NCBI RefSeq assembly: GCF_900104525.1 | Contig: NZ_LT629711.1 | Location: forward strand, 434,001-498,000 | Length of the DNA: 64,000 nucleotides | From: Pedococcus dokdonensis | Lineage (GTDB): Bacteria > Actinomycetota > Actinomycetes > Actinomycetales > Dermatophilaceae | Direction of reading: 5' to 3' | Shown: in pieces, positions 1 through 7,881 of the stretch | Layout of the letters: each line of letters begins with the position of its first letter | How positions within the stretch are numbered: position 1 is the first letter of the stretch | Position numbers and translations under genes: made by a program | Notes under the pieces: generated by a model | Databases searched by the model: none | The model's input: only the letters and a program-made list of their open reading frames with translations | Told to the model about the DNA's origin: nothing

Positions 1-1
1 C

Positions 2-820
2 ACCGGTGACGACACGGGCAGCGACACCGGTGGTGGGTCCGTCACCAACCCTCCCAGGGCGACCTACCAGGTGCCCGACGAGGAGTGCCCGGTCGACTAC
101 CCGCGCGGTCTGCTGATCGGCACCGAGGTCGAGGCGGAGATGGAGTTCATCGAGAAGATGCCGGCCTGCACCAACGAGTCGTTCTCGGCCACGTGGGTCA
201 GCAACGGCTCGGAGGTCGTCTGGGAGTTCAGGACGGCCGCACCCGGGATGGCATCGCGCCGCAACAACGGCGAGGTCAACGACCTGCTCGAGTCGGCCTT
301 CCTGGAGGGGACCAACCCGTCCCACGCGATCCTCGTGCCCCACGCGTCGGCCGTGGTGGACCTTCCGCCCGAGCAGGTGGCCTGGGAGATCTCACTGCCC
401 TACACGTTCGGGTGGGCTGGACAGGACTTCGCCCTGACCCGGCTCGAGAGCGCAGCGCAGGGGGCCGCGATCGCGTCCCTGAAACGGCGCGGGTCCCCGG
501 GCCGCGCGGCTGCGCTCGCGTGTGGGCTGGCGGGGTACGAGGGTGCGCAGGCGGTCTCGGACCAGCTCGAGGACGCTGACACGGATCAGGTCATCGTCGA
601 CGCGCTCGGGGTCGGCGCTGCCGGGGCCAAGTGCCGGCTGGAGTCCCGCAACGTGCGCACGGTCAGTCCCTCCGGCGCTCCGTCCCTCCTGTCCGACGAC
701 CTGGCTCAGCTCGGCCGGCAGACCGAGTGGCTGGACCAGCTGCACGTGCGCCTCGACACGGCCCAGCGTGGTTCGAAGCTGCTGACTCTCGGCCTCCGGC
801 TCGCCCACAAGGGTGGCTGA
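2..820 (+). CDS. C-terminal part of an uncharacterised protein (5' end outside window)
   Basis: The frame is open from the first bases of the window, so the gene starts upstream and only its last 272 residues are visible. The segment opens with a low-complexity Thr/Gly/Asp/Ser linker (TGDDTGSDTGGGS) that looks like a hinge between an unseen N-terminal part and the visible domain. The visible domain has three cysteines (ECPVDY, PACTNES, AKCRLES), a Trp/Phe-rich middle (VVWEF, VAWEI, FGWAG) and an Ala/Gly-rich helix-like stretch. I do not recognise the family. The Gly/Thr/Asp linker and paired cysteines would suit an extracytoplasmic or envelope protein, but no signal peptide can be checked here. 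The next gene, rlmN, begins 120 bases later and appears to be separately transcribed. Confidence 0.6.
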   Translation, partial: TGDDTGSDTGGGSVTNPPRATYQVPDEECPVDYPRGLLIGTEVEAEMEFIEKMPACTNESFSATWVSNGSEVVWEFRTAAPGMASRRNNGEVNDLLESAFLEGTNPSHAILVPHASAVVDLPPEQVAWEISLPYTFGWAGQDFALTRLESAAQGAAIASLKRRGSPGRAAALACGLAGYEGAQAVSDQLEDADTDQVIVDALGVGAAGAKCRLESRNVRTVSPSGAPSLLSDDLAQLGRQTEWLDQLHVRLDTAQRGSKLLTLGLRLAHKGG

Positions 821-865
821 CGGGTCCGACCCGCGCCCGGATGCCCGACGCGACGAGAGCGGGAC

Positions 866-906
866 GCCCACCTGCGATGGGCAAGAGGTGCCCACCGCGA
901 TTGGGC
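866..906 (+). other. Twin short hairpins upstream of rlmN
   Basis: Two near-identical units, each GCCCA, a seven-base loop (CCTGCGA or CCGCGAT) and TGGGC, follow one another at 866-882 and 890-906 in the 120-base gap before rlmN. Each can form a five-base-pair stem. They may end the preceding transcript or act in the rlmN leader. There is no T-run, so intrinsic termination is not clear. Confidence 0.35.
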
Positions 907-940
907 GAGCAGCACCGGCAACTGCGAAACTGGACGGACC

Positions 941-2173
941 ATGACCACGGACCTGCCTGCTCCCACCAGCGCCCGACCCGAGCCGGGGCAGCTGACCTTC
1001 TCGGCCCCCCGCCGCGGCAAGCCGCCGCGCCACCTCGCCGACCTCACACCGGCCGAGCGCAAGGAGGCGGTCGAGGCCTTGGGTCACAAGGGGTTCCGTG
1101 CCAAGCAGCTGTCGACGCACTACTTCGAGCGCCTCGTCGAGTCACCCGACGAGATGACCGACCTGCCCAAGGCGATCCGCGACGACCTCGTCGCCGACCT
1201 GCTTCCCACCTTGCTCACGCCGCACGTGCAGCGCACTGCGGACGACGGCATGACGATCAAGTCGGCGTGGAAGCTGCACGACGGCGCCATCGTCGAGTCG
1301 GTCCTCATGCGCTACCCGAAGCGCGTCACGATCTGCATCTCCAGCCAGGCGGGTTGCGGCATGAACTGCCCGTTCTGCGCGACCGGCCAGGCCGGGCTGA
1401 CCCGCAACATGAGCGCCGCCGAGATCGTCGAGCAGGTTGTCAGCGGGGCGCGCCTCTTGCGAAGCGGCACCCTCGCGAGCGCGTCGGCCGGCTCCAGGAC
1501 GACCGGTCACGAGGCCGAGCTCGGCGAGGAGGACGACACCGACGACGGCATCGCCGTGGAACCGACTGGTCCCACCCGCATCTCGAACGTCGTCTTCATG
1601 GGCATGGGTGAGGCGCTGGCCAACTACAAGGCGGCGATCGGCGCCATCCGCAGGCTGACCGACCCGGCGCCTGACGGGCTGGGTATGTCGGCGCGCGGCA
1701 TCACGATGTCGACCGTCGGGCTCGTGCCGGCGATCGACAAGCTGGCCGCCGAGGGGATCCCGGTCACGCTCGCGCTGTCGCTGCATGCCCCCGACGACGA
1801 GCTCCGCAACGAGCTGGTGCCGATCAACACGCGGTGGAGCGTCGACGAGGCGCTCGACGCGGCGCACCGGTACTACGAGGCGACGGGTCGGCGGGTGAGC
1901 ATCGAGTACGCGCTCATCAAGGACATCAACGACCACGCCTGGCGGGCCGACCTGCTCGGCGAGAAGCTCAACGCGCGTGGCCGGGGCTGGGTGCACGTCA
2001 ACCCGATCCCGCTCAACCCCACCCCGGGGTCGAAGTGGACCGCCTCGCGACCGGGGGTCGAGCAGCAGTTCGTGGAGCGGCTGCGGGCGCACGGTGTCCC
2101 GACGACCATCCGTGACACCCGCGGCCAGGAGATCGACGGCGCCTGCGGCCAACTCGCCGCCTCCACCGCCTGA
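941..2173 (+). CDS. rlmN: 23S rRNA (adenine(2503)-C(2))-methyltransferase RlmN
   Basis: RlmN is a radical SAM enzyme that methylates C2 of A2503 in 23S rRNA and A37 in some tRNAs, affecting peptidyl-transferase function and decoding. The 410-residue product carries the radical-SAM [4Fe-4S] motif [14 protein letters not shown] near residue 145, the family segment [10 protein letters not shown], the STVGLVP segment and the C-terminal [17 protein letters not shown] region with the conserved catalytic Cys. An acidic insert (EEDDTDDG) between the cluster motif and the MGMGEAL segment makes the protein slightly longer than the usual 350-390 residues. The ATG at 941 gives a full-length N-terminus. 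The gene stands alone between an unknown gene and a copper protein. Confidence 0.95.
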   Translation: MTTDLPAPTSARPEPGQLTFSAPRRGKPPRHLADLTPAERKEAVEALGHKGFRAKQLSTHYFERLVESPDEMTDLPKAIRDDLVADLLPTLLTPHVQRTADDGMTIKSAWKLHDGAIVESVLMRYPKRVTICISSQAGCGMNCPFCATGQAGLTRNMSAAEIVEQVVSGARLLRSGTLASASAGSRTTGHEAELGEEDDTDDGIAVEPTGPTRISNVVFMGMGEALANYKAAIGAIRRLTDPAPDGLGMSARGITMSTVGLVPAIDKLAAEGIPVTLALSLHAPDDELRNELVPINTRWSVDEALDAAHRYYEATGRRVSIEYALIKDINDHAWRADLLGEKLNARGRGWVHVNPIPLNPTPGSKWTASRPGVEQQFVERLRAHGVPTTIRDTRGQEIDGACGQLAASTA

Positions 2174-2180
2174 GGCGACC

Positions 2181-2186
2181 TAGACT
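2181..2186 (+). promoter_or_regulatory. -10 box TAGACT, leaderless start of the monooxygenase-like gene
   Basis: TAGACT is followed by six bases and then the GTG start at 2193, so transcription would begin at or next to the start codon. No ribosome binding site precedes the GTG. The same arrangement recurs at many genes in this window. Confidence 0.6.
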
Positions 2187-2192
2187 CGGACT

Positions 2193-3386
2193 GTGCAGCT
2201 CCGCCGCCTGGCCGCCCTCGTCTCCGCCGTGGCCGTCACCGCCGTCGCGGTGACCCTCGGGGTGGTCCTGCGTGGCGCCTGGGCCGGCGACGACGTGACC
2301 GCGGCGTCAGGGCCGGCACCCACGAGCCCGCACGGTCACGCGGTGGGTGTGAAGGCGCCCCCTGAGGCGCCGCTGCGCGAAGGCGAGCGCTTCGTCACGC
2401 TCCGCATGCCGGCGGCATACACGCCCAAGGCGCCGGCCGCGCCGGGAACCGACGACTACCGCTGCTTCCTGCTCGACCCGGGCCTGACCGGACAGTCGGT
2501 GGTCACCGGCATCAACGTGCTCCCGGGCAACCCCGACGTCGTGCACCACGTCATCCTCTTCCGGGTGCCGCCCGACAAGGTGGCACGGGCCGAGGAGATG
2601 GACCGCCTGCAGGTCGGACAGGGCTGGACCTGCTTCGGAGGCACCGGCGTCGAGAGCCAGGGCGCCGGCCTCAACGGCGCTCCGTGGCTGGGGGCCTGGG
2701 CGCCCGGCGGTGGCGAGCGCGTGCTCGCCCCCGACCTCGGCATGCCCGTCGAGGCCGGCTCCCGGATCGTCATGCAGGTCCACTACAACCTGCTCGCAGG
2801 AGTGCAGCCCGACCAGAGTGCCGCCAAGCTGCGGGTCGCCGCCGACGACGGCCGGCGCAAGACCCTCCAGACGGTCCTGCTCCCCGCACCGGTCGAGGTG
2901 CCGTGCCGGCCCGGGCACCCCGGACCACTCTGCGACCGCAGGGCCGCGATGGCCGACGTGCAGCACCGGTTCGGCCTCGGGGCGGGCCGCACCGGAGACG
3001 GGCTGCACCTGCTCTGCCCCGGCAACAAGGCGGGTCCGACCCAGAGCTGCACCAGACCCGTGACCGAGACCGAGACGATCCGCGCCGTGGCCGGTCACAT
3101 GCACCTGCTCGGCACCAAGATCTCGGTCACGGTCAACCAGGGCAGGGCCGACCAGCGGACCATCCTCGACATCCCGATCTGGGACTTCGACGACCAGGGC
3201 AGTCGAGCCGTCACACCGGCGGTCAAGGTCGGGCCGGGGGACACGCTCACCGTGAAGTGCACCCACGACCAGAGCCTGCGCGACAAGCTGCCCGCCTTCC
3301 AGGGGCAGCCCGAGCGCTACGTCGTCTGGGGCGAGGGCACCACCGACGAGATGTGCCTCGGCATCGTCATGGTCACCCGCCCCTAG
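2193..3386 (+). CDS. Secreted copper type II monooxygenase-like protein (PHM/DBH fold)
   Basis: The 397-residue protein begins with a hydrophobic export signal (residues about 4-28, RRLAALVSAVAVTAVAVTLG) and a Pro/Ala-rich linker. It then shows the ligand pattern of ascorbate-dependent copper monooxygenases such as peptidylglycine alpha-hydroxylating monooxygenase. The VVHHVILF pair of histidines and QVHYN would form one copper site; GHMHLLG and the late Met of DEMCLG would form the other. Several cysteines could pair as disulfides outside the cell. Family members hydroxylate small substrates with O2 and a reductant, but the substrate here is unknown. The gene lies between rlmN and purU with its own leaderless promoter, so context gives no clue. 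It could also be a copper-binding relative without hydroxylase activity. Confidence 0.75.
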   Translation: MQLRRLAALVSAVAVTAVAVTLGVVLRGAWAGDDVTAASGPAPTSPHGHAVGVKAPPEAPLREGERFVTLRMPAAYTPKAPAAPGTDDYRCFLLDPGLTGQSVVTGINVLPGNPDVVHHVILFRVPPDKVARAEEMDRLQVGQGWTCFGGTGVESQGAGLNGAPWLGAWAPGGGERVLAPDLGMPVEAGSRIVMQVHYNLLAGVQPDQSAAKLRVAADDGRRKTLQTVLLPAPVEVPCRPGHPGPLCDRRAAMADVQHRFGLGAGRTGDGLHLLCPGNKAGPTQSCTRPVTETETIRAVAGHMHLLGTKISVTVNQGRADQRTILDIPIWDFDDQGSRAVTPAVKVGPGDTLTVKCTHDQSLRDKLPAFQGQPERYVVWGEGTTDEMCLGIVMVTRP

Positions 3387-3403
3387 CCACCTGCCCGCGG
3401 TCA

Positions 3404-3409
3404 TAGTCT
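3404..3409 (+). promoter_or_regulatory. -10 box TAGTCT, leaderless start of purU
   Basis: TAGTCT is followed by seven bases and then the GTG at 3417. No Shine-Dalgarno sequence is visible, which fits a leaderless transcript. Confidence 0.6.
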
Positions 3410-3416
3410 GGCCCGC

Positions 3417-4298
3417 GTGAGCGTCCACCCCATCACGCCGGAGCCGGGTCGCGAGTTCGTCCTGACCGTGTCGTGCGCCGACCGCCGCGGCATCGTGCAC
3501 GCCGTGTCGGGCGTCATGCTCGAGCAGTCGATGACGATCCTCGACAGCCAGCAGTTCGCCGACACGACGGCCGGGGAGTTCCACCTGCGGATGCACCTGG
3601 TCCGCGAAGGCATCGCACTGGCGGTCGAGGAGCTCGACGCGGCGATGCGCGGCGTCGCCGCGGCCTTCGCCATGACGTATGCCGTGCACGACCTGTCGCG
3701 CCGCCGTCGGGTGCTGGTGCTGGTCAGCCAGCAGGGGCACTGCCTCAACGACCTGCTGTTCCGGGTGGAGAGCGGCTCGCTGCCGGTCGAGGTGCCGGCC
3801 ATCGTGTCGAACCACGAGACCTTCCGCGACCTCGCCGAGTGGCACGGGATCCCGTTCCACCACGTACCGGTGGCTCTCGACACGAAGCCTGCTGCGGAGG
3901 CCGAGCTCCGCCGGCTGGTCGACCACTACCGCGCCGACACGATCGCGCTGGCGCGCTACATGCAGATCCTGTCGAGCGGACTGTGCGCCGAGTTCCCGGG
4001 CCGCATCATCAACATCCACCACTCGCTGCTGCCGAGCTTCAAGGGCGCCAAGCCCTACACGCAGGCCCACGACCGGGGCGTGAAGGTGATCGGCGCGACC
4101 GCCCACTACGTGACGGCCGACCTCGACGAGGGCCCGATCATCGAGCAGGACTTCCGCCGCGTGGACCACCGGATGAGCCCGGCCGAGCTCGCGTCGGTCG
4201 GCCAGGAGCTCGAGGCGATGGCCTTCGCGCGTGCCCTGCGCTGGCACGCCGAGCACCGCGTGGTCCTGCGCGGCCGGCGCACCATCGTCTTCGACTGA
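3417..4298 (+). CDS. purU: Formyltetrahydrofolate deformylase PurU
   Basis: PurU hydrolyses 10-formyltetrahydrofolate to formate and tetrahydrofolate, supplying formate for PurT and balancing one-carbon pools. The 293-residue product has an N-terminal ACT domain (residues about 8-85, beginning FVLTVSCADRRGIVHAVSG) and a C-terminal formyltransferase-fold hydrolase domain. The catalytic segment NIHHSLLPSFKGAKPYTQA and the downstream GATAHYVTADLDEGPIIEQD are typical of the family, with the Asn, His and Asp of the catalytic triad present. The length matches the family. The GTG start is set by the -10 box just upstream. The gene converges with a minus-strand VOC gene. Confidence 0.95.
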   Translation: MSVHPITPEPGREFVLTVSCADRRGIVHAVSGVMLEQSMTILDSQQFADTTAGEFHLRMHLVREGIALAVEELDAAMRGVAAAFAMTYAVHDLSRRRRVLVLVSQQGHCLNDLLFRVESGSLPVEVPAIVSNHETFRDLAEWHGIPFHHVPVALDTKPAAEAELRRLVDHYRADTIALARYMQILSSGLCAEFPGRIINIHHSLLPSFKGAKPYTQAHDRGVKVIGATAHYVTADLDEGPIIEQDFRRVDHRMSPAELASVGQELEAMAFARALRWHAEHRVVLRGRRTIVFD

Positions 4299-4303
4299 GA
4301 TGA

Positions 4304-4331
4304 CCGAGCACGAGCTGTGGCGGCCGCTCGG
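4304..4331. terminator. Possible weak hairpin between convergent purU and VOC gene
   Basis: CCGAGC at 4304 can pair with GCTCGG at 4326, enclosing a GC-rich loop in the short gap between two convergent genes. There is no T-run, so it is at best a weak terminator. Confidence 0.25.
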
Positions 4332-4337
4332 CTCCGC

Positions 4338-4727
4338 TCAGCGGGGCTGGATGAGGTCCCAGGCGTTGCCGTAGAGGTCCTCGAAGACCGCGACGTCGCC
4401 GTAGGCCTCGTGCCGCGGCTCCTCGCGGAACCTCACCCCCGCCTCGACCATGCGGGCGTGGTCGGCGGCGAAGTCGTCGGTCGCGAGGAAGTGCATGACG
4501 CGTCCGCCGCCGGGGTCGCCCACTCGCGCCTGCTGCTCGGGCGTGCTCGCCCGCGCCAGCAGGATGTTCGTGCCGTCGGAACCACCCGGACGGATCACGA
4601 CCCACCGCGTGCCGTCCCCACGGTCGGTGTCCTCCACGACCTCGAACCCGGCCCGGTCACGGAACCACGCGACCGCCTCGTCGTAGTCGCGGACGAGCAG
4701 GGTGACGAGGCTGAGGCGTTGGGGCAT
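4338..4727 (-). CDS. VOC-family (glyoxalase/bleomycin-resistance-like) protein
   Basis: The 129-residue product is one vicinal-oxygen-chelate unit made of two beta-alpha-beta-beta-beta modules: SLVTLLVRDYDEAVAWFRD opens the first, and a second runs from GRVMHFLATDDFAADHARM to YGDVAVFEDLYGNAWDLIQPR. The DLYGNAWDLIQ ending is characteristic of small extradiol-dioxygenase/glyoxalase-like proteins. These are often metal-dependent, but the substrate cannot be read from sequence. Its start codon directly abuts the stop of the DUF1990 gene, so it is the third gene of a minus-strand operon that starts at 6394. The three functions do not obviously form a pathway. Confidence 0.8.
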   Translation of the reverse strand: MPQRLSLVTLLVRDYDEAVAWFRDRAGFEVVEDTDRGDGTRWVVIRPGGSDGTNILLARASTPEQQARVGDPGGGRVMHFLATDDFAADHARMVEAGVRFREEPRHEAYGDVAVFEDLYGNAWDLIQPR

Positions 4728-5246
4728 TCAGCCATCCTCCCGCACGGCCCGCTGCAGGGCGCGCAGGTAGCCCTTCGCTGCGAGCAGCTGCAGCCGCCAG
4801 GTCAGCGGACCGCCCAGTCGCGCGAGCCAGCTGGCCGGCCGCGCGTAGGCCCGCACCACCGCGTACACGTCATCGCCGCGTCGCTCGACGAGGAAGCCCT
4901 CCTCGCCGCTCTCCACGTGCCCCTCGAGGGTGCCGTAGCCGAATCCGGTGCGGTGCTCGTCCTCCACCACCCACACGATGCGGCAGGGGACGGGAAGGAC
5001 CACGAGCCGGCTGAGCAGGTCCACGCCCACCGCCGCCCGGGGTGCGGTGCCTCGCGGCCGCAGTCCCAGCCCCCGTTGCGGCGCATAGGCCAGCAGTGCT
5101 TCCGCCGCCTGGTGGTATGCCGTGGCGCCGGCCCCCAGCCGGCGCTCCACCTCGATGTGGTGGAACCCGGTCGGCATGGGTCCGTCGAGGGTCAGCCCGC
5201 GGGGCTGGTAGGTGAGGCGGAGCCGGGCCAGGTCGGCGAGCTTCAC
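4728..5246 (-). CDS. DUF1990 family protein
   Basis: The 172-residue product starts at a GTG that overlaps the stop codon of the upstream LOG-family gene (GTGA), indicating translational coupling. It begins VKLADLARLRLTYQPRGL and contains LLSRLVVLPVPCRIVWVVED and TGFGYGTLEGHVESGEEGF, hallmarks of DUF1990, a small alpha/beta family common in actinobacteria and also found in plants. The family has no established enzymatic role. The repeated GTLEGHVESGEE-type segment is thought to form part of a ligand cavity. It shares an operon with a LOG-family protein and a VOC protein. Confidence 0.8.
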   Translation of the reverse strand: MKLADLARLRLTYQPRGLTLDGPMPTGFHHIEVERRLGAGATAYHQAAEALLAYAPQRGLGLRPRGTAPRAAVGVDLLSRLVVLPVPCRIVWVVEDEHRTGFGYGTLEGHVESGEEGFLVERRGDDVYAVVRAYARPASWLARLGGPLTWRLQLLAAKGYLRALQRAVREDG

Positions 5247-6394
5247 CGCAGCCCACCCGCAGCGGTCGCACCGTCGGGCCGGTCGAGGATGATGACGGCG
5301 GCTTCCTCGGCGGAGTCGACGAGGTGGACGACCGATCCCATGCCGCGCTCCTGGCCCAGGGCCTGCACCGCACCCCAGACGGGCACCGTCTCCGACCAGT
5401 ACTCCTGGCCGACCAGGACGAGCGGGGCGAGGGTCGACTCGAGCGGCGCGTAGAACAACGGGGTCACCGCCTGGAAGATCTCCTGCACCGTCCCTGCGGC
5501 GCCCTCCAGCACCACCAGGCCGGCGCTCGCCCGAGCGAGCAGGCCGTCCTCGCGGACCGCGTTCGAGAAGTACTTGCCGATGCCGTCGCAGAAGACGTTG
5601 GGCGGCTCGTGGCCGTAGAACCAGGTGGGGATGCCCAGGCTGCAGCGGTCGGCCGAGACGGGGAGCCCGGCGCGCACCTCCAGGGCCAGCGAGACCCAGG
5701 CGGCCACCGACGGCCGGAAGGTGGGCACCGCTGCCAACCGCCGCAGGGCGTCGTCCAGGGCGCCCGGCTCCGCGGCGAGCGCGCCCAGGTTGGCTGCCTC
5801 CATCGCCCCCGGACCGCCGCCGGTGGCGACGACCAGTCCCGCCGAGGCCAGGGCGTGGCCGAGCCGGGCGGCGGCGGCATACCCGCTCGTCCCGCGCGCG
5901 AGGGCGTGGCCGCCCATCACGCCGACGACAGGGCGCTGGCCGGTGAACTCGTCGAGGGCGTCGCTGATCGAGTCGTCGTGGATCGCCCGCAGGAGCGTGA
6001 CGAACGCGTCGCGGTGCACCGCGCCGTCGCGCATCCATTGGTAGGCACGGTAGTCCGGTGTCGACTCGTAGCCGTCGGTCTCGAGGCCGGCGTACAGCTC
6101 GGCCGCCGTGTAGAGGGTCGCTCGGTAGGGGTCGACCGGCGCGTGCGGGTCGCTCGGGAAGACCAGGGCGTGGTGCGCACCGAGGTGCGCGTTGAGCGCG
6201 GGCGACAGCCGCCCACCGAGCACCACGAGTCCCTCGACGTCAGTGCGGGCGAGCAGCCGGGCCTCGTATGCGGTGAGGTCGAGGTCCTGCAGACGCAGCC
6301 CGGTCAGCGCCCTCCCGGACGACAGGACGGCGTCGAGGTCGGCGAGGTGCTCGATCTCGGTGTCGGCCCCCGCGGTGCCGCTGTCGCCCTGCAT
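5243..6394 (-). CDS. LOG-family Rossmann-fold protein (TIGR00730-like)
   Basis: The 383-residue protein has an unusual N-terminal region of about 155 residues followed by a Rossmann-like lysine-decarboxylase/LOG domain (VVGVMGGHALARGTSGYAAA onwards). The family's nucleotide motif is present as GGGPGAMEAANLGA. The second signature, normally PGGxGTxxE, appears as LEGAAGTVQE, so the first glycines are replaced while GT and the catalytic Glu are kept. LOG enzymes release free cytokinin-like bases from nucleoside 5'-monophosphates; bacterial homologues may act on damaged or modified nucleotides. The extra N-terminal part suggests a different substrate. The gene heads a three-gene minus-strand operon with a leaderless promoter at 6401-6406. 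Confidence 0.8.
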   Translation of the reverse strand: MQGDSGTAGADTEIEHLADLDAVLSSGRALTGLRLQDLDLTAYEARLLARTDVEGLVVLGGRLSPALNAHLGAHHALVFPSDPHAPVDPYRATLYTAAELYAGLETDGYESTPDYRAYQWMRDGAVHRDAFVTLLRAIHDDSISDALDEFTGQRPVVGVMGGHALARGTSGYAAAARLGHALASAGLVVATGGGPGAMEAANLGALAAEPGALDDALRRLAAVPTFRPSVAAWVSLALEVRAGLPVSADRCSLGIPTWFYGHEPPNVFCDGIGKYFSNAVREDGLLARASAGLVVLEGAAGTVQEIFQAVTPLFYAPLESTLAPLVLVGQEYWSETVPVWGAVQALGQERGMGSVVHLVDSAEEAAVIILDRPDGATAAGGLR

Positions 6395-6400
6395 GCCCCG

Positions 6401-6406
6401 ACTCTA
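6401..6406 (-). promoter_or_regulatory. -10 box TAGAGT (minus), leaderless start of the LOG gene
   Basis: Read on the minus strand, TAGAGT is followed by six bases and then the ATG at 6394. It faces an identical TAGAGT box for the plus-strand kinase gene about 30 bases away. Confidence 0.6.
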
Positions 6407-6435
6407 AAGGGCGGCCCAGGACTCGCTTGACTGTC

Positions 6436-6441
6436 TAGAGT
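6436..6441 (+). promoter_or_regulatory. -10 box TAGAGT, leaderless start of the APH-like gene
   Basis: TAGAGT is followed by seven bases and the ATG at 6449. The divergent promoter for the LOG gene is at 6401-6406, so the two start sites share a 54-base region. Confidence 0.6.
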
Positions 6442-6448
6442 CGGGCGC

Positions 6449-7453
6449 ATGCCCGCTCACGACCTCTTCTCGCAGACGGTGGCGACCGAGGACTGGCGCC
6501 AGGAAGCGACCCACTGGATCGATGAGCAGCTCGCCGCTGCCGGTCGCCGCAGGACCGGCGACGTGGTGCAACGGCGGATCCGCCCGTGGTCCACGCAGCT
6601 GGTGGCGCCGAGCGACCACGGCACCGTCTGGTTCAAGGCGAACTGCCGGTCGTCGGCCTACGAGCCGGCCGTGCACCTCGCGCTCTCCGAGCTCGAGCCC
6701 GGAGAGGTCGAGGCACCGCTGGCGATCGACGCCGACCGCGGCTGGATGGTCACCGCAGACCGTGGCACGACGTTGGGCGACAGCCACGACGCGACGCTGG
6801 TGGAGTGGCAGGAGGTCGTGGAGCTGGCCGCCCGGGTGCAGCGCCAGGTGGCCGACCACGGGACCGCGCTGCTCGCCGCCGGGCTGCCGGACTGCTCACC
6901 GGCCACCGTTCCCGCTCGCTACGCGTGGTTGGTCGACCAGCTCGCCGACCTTCCTGCGGACCACCCCTCGCACCTGCCGTCCGACGAGGCAGCGTCGCTC
7001 AGGGAGCGGTCCGGCGTCGTCGACGAGGCGGTGCGGACCCTGCTCGCGGCGCCTCTGCCGGCCAGCCTCCAACACGGCGACCTGCACCCGGGCAACGTCT
7101 TCGTCGTCGACGGGATGATGCGCTTCTTCGACTTCGGCGACGCCCAGTGGGCGCACGTGCTGGAGGTGCTCGCCGTGCCCTACGGCTACTCCACCCGGGT
7201 CACCCACCACCCGTGGCCGGCGCTGCTCGACGCCTACGCCACGGTGTGGGAGGACCTGCTGGACCGGGCGGCGTTGGAGGCGCTGATGGTGCCGGCAATG
7301 GTGACCCATGCCGTGAACCGCTCGTTCACCTGGCTCGGTGCGATCGAGGGTGCCCAACCCGAAGAGCTCGCGGAATGGGGTGACTCGGCGCTCTACTACC
7401 TGCGCCTCACTCACGAGCCGTTCCCACCCGAGGACCCCGAGAACGGCCCCTGA
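6449..7453 (+). CDS. Aminoglycoside phosphotransferase-like kinase
   Basis: The 334-residue product has the protein-kinase-like fold of the APH/choline kinase family. The catalytic loop reads HGDLHPGNVF around residue 210, with the catalytic Asp, and the metal-binding loop follows as FFDFGDAQW. The N-terminal lobe is less recognisable. Such proteins phosphorylate hydroxyl groups on antibiotics, sugars or small metabolites. There is no resistance-gene context, so this is more likely a housekeeping small-molecule kinase of unknown substrate. It has its own leaderless promoter and converges tightly, eight bases apart, with the PPOX gene downstream. Confidence 0.8.
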   Translation: MPAHDLFSQTVATEDWRQEATHWIDEQLAAAGRRRTGDVVQRRIRPWSTQLVAPSDHGTVWFKANCRSSAYEPAVHLALSELEPGEVEAPLAIDADRGWMVTADRGTTLGDSHDATLVEWQEVVELAARVQRQVADHGTALLAAGLPDCSPATVPARYAWLVDQLADLPADHPSHLPSDEAASLRERSGVVDEAVRTLLAAPLPASLQHGDLHPGNVFVVDGMMRFFDFGDAQWAHVLEVLAVPYGYSTRVTHHPWPALLDAYATVWEDLLDRAALEALMVPAMVTHAVNRSFTWLGAIEGAQPEELAEWGDSALYYLRLTHEPFPPEDPENGP

Positions 7454-7461
7454 GCGGGAGG

Positions 7462-7851
7462 TCAGAGGTTTCCTAGGACCCGGTCCACGGCGATCTCGAC
7501 CACCACGCGCTCGGGGTTCTCACGCGGCACGCGGTAGCGCGCGGCATACCTGCGCTCGGCCTCCGCCACGACGGCTGGTTCGGTCCGCACCCGTGCCACG
7601 CCCTCGAAGGACAGCCAGTGCCGCCCGTCCACCTGGCACACGACGGCGCGCCCACCTGCGGCGGCATTGCGCGCCTTGCGGCTGGGACCGCTGGTGATCA
7701 CGCGGACCACCAACGCCTCCGCGTCCCACGTGAAGCCGACCGGCACCACGTGGGGGGAGCCGTCGGGGCGCAGGGTGGTGAGGGTCGCGAGGTGCCGGGC
7801 CGTGACGAACTCGAGCGCCTCGGGGGACAGGTCAGTGGGTGCGGTCGACAC
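7462..7851 (-). CDS. PPOX-class F420/FMN-binding oxidoreductase-like protein
   Basis: The 129-residue single-domain protein has the split-barrel fold of pyridoxamine-phosphate-oxidase-like proteins: RHLATLTTLRPDGSPHVVPV at residues about 19-38, then the strand ALVVRVITSGPSRKARNAAA and HWLSFEGVARV. The length and these motifs match actinobacterial F420-dependent PPOX proteins, which reduce or bind diverse small molecules. The substrate is unknown. The GTG start at 7851 follows a CAGACT box by six bases on the minus strand, again suggesting a leaderless message. Confidence 0.8.
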   Translation of the reverse strand: MSTAPTDLSPEALEFVTARHLATLTTLRPDGSPHVVPVGFTWDAEALVVRVITSGPSRKARNAAAGGRAVVCQVDGRHWLSFEGVARVRTEPAVVAEAERRYAARYRVPRENPERVVVEIAVDRVLGNL

Positions 7852-7857
7852 GGGCCG

Positions 7858-7863
7858 AGTCTG
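7858..7863 (-). promoter_or_regulatory. -10-like box CAGACT (minus), leaderless start of the PPOX gene
   Basis: CAGACT on the minus strand lies six bases before the GTG at 7851. It fits the NANNNT form seen at other leaderless starts here, but with C at the first position. Confidence 0.45.
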
Positions 7864-7881
7864 CCGTATGCGGGTCTGGGG

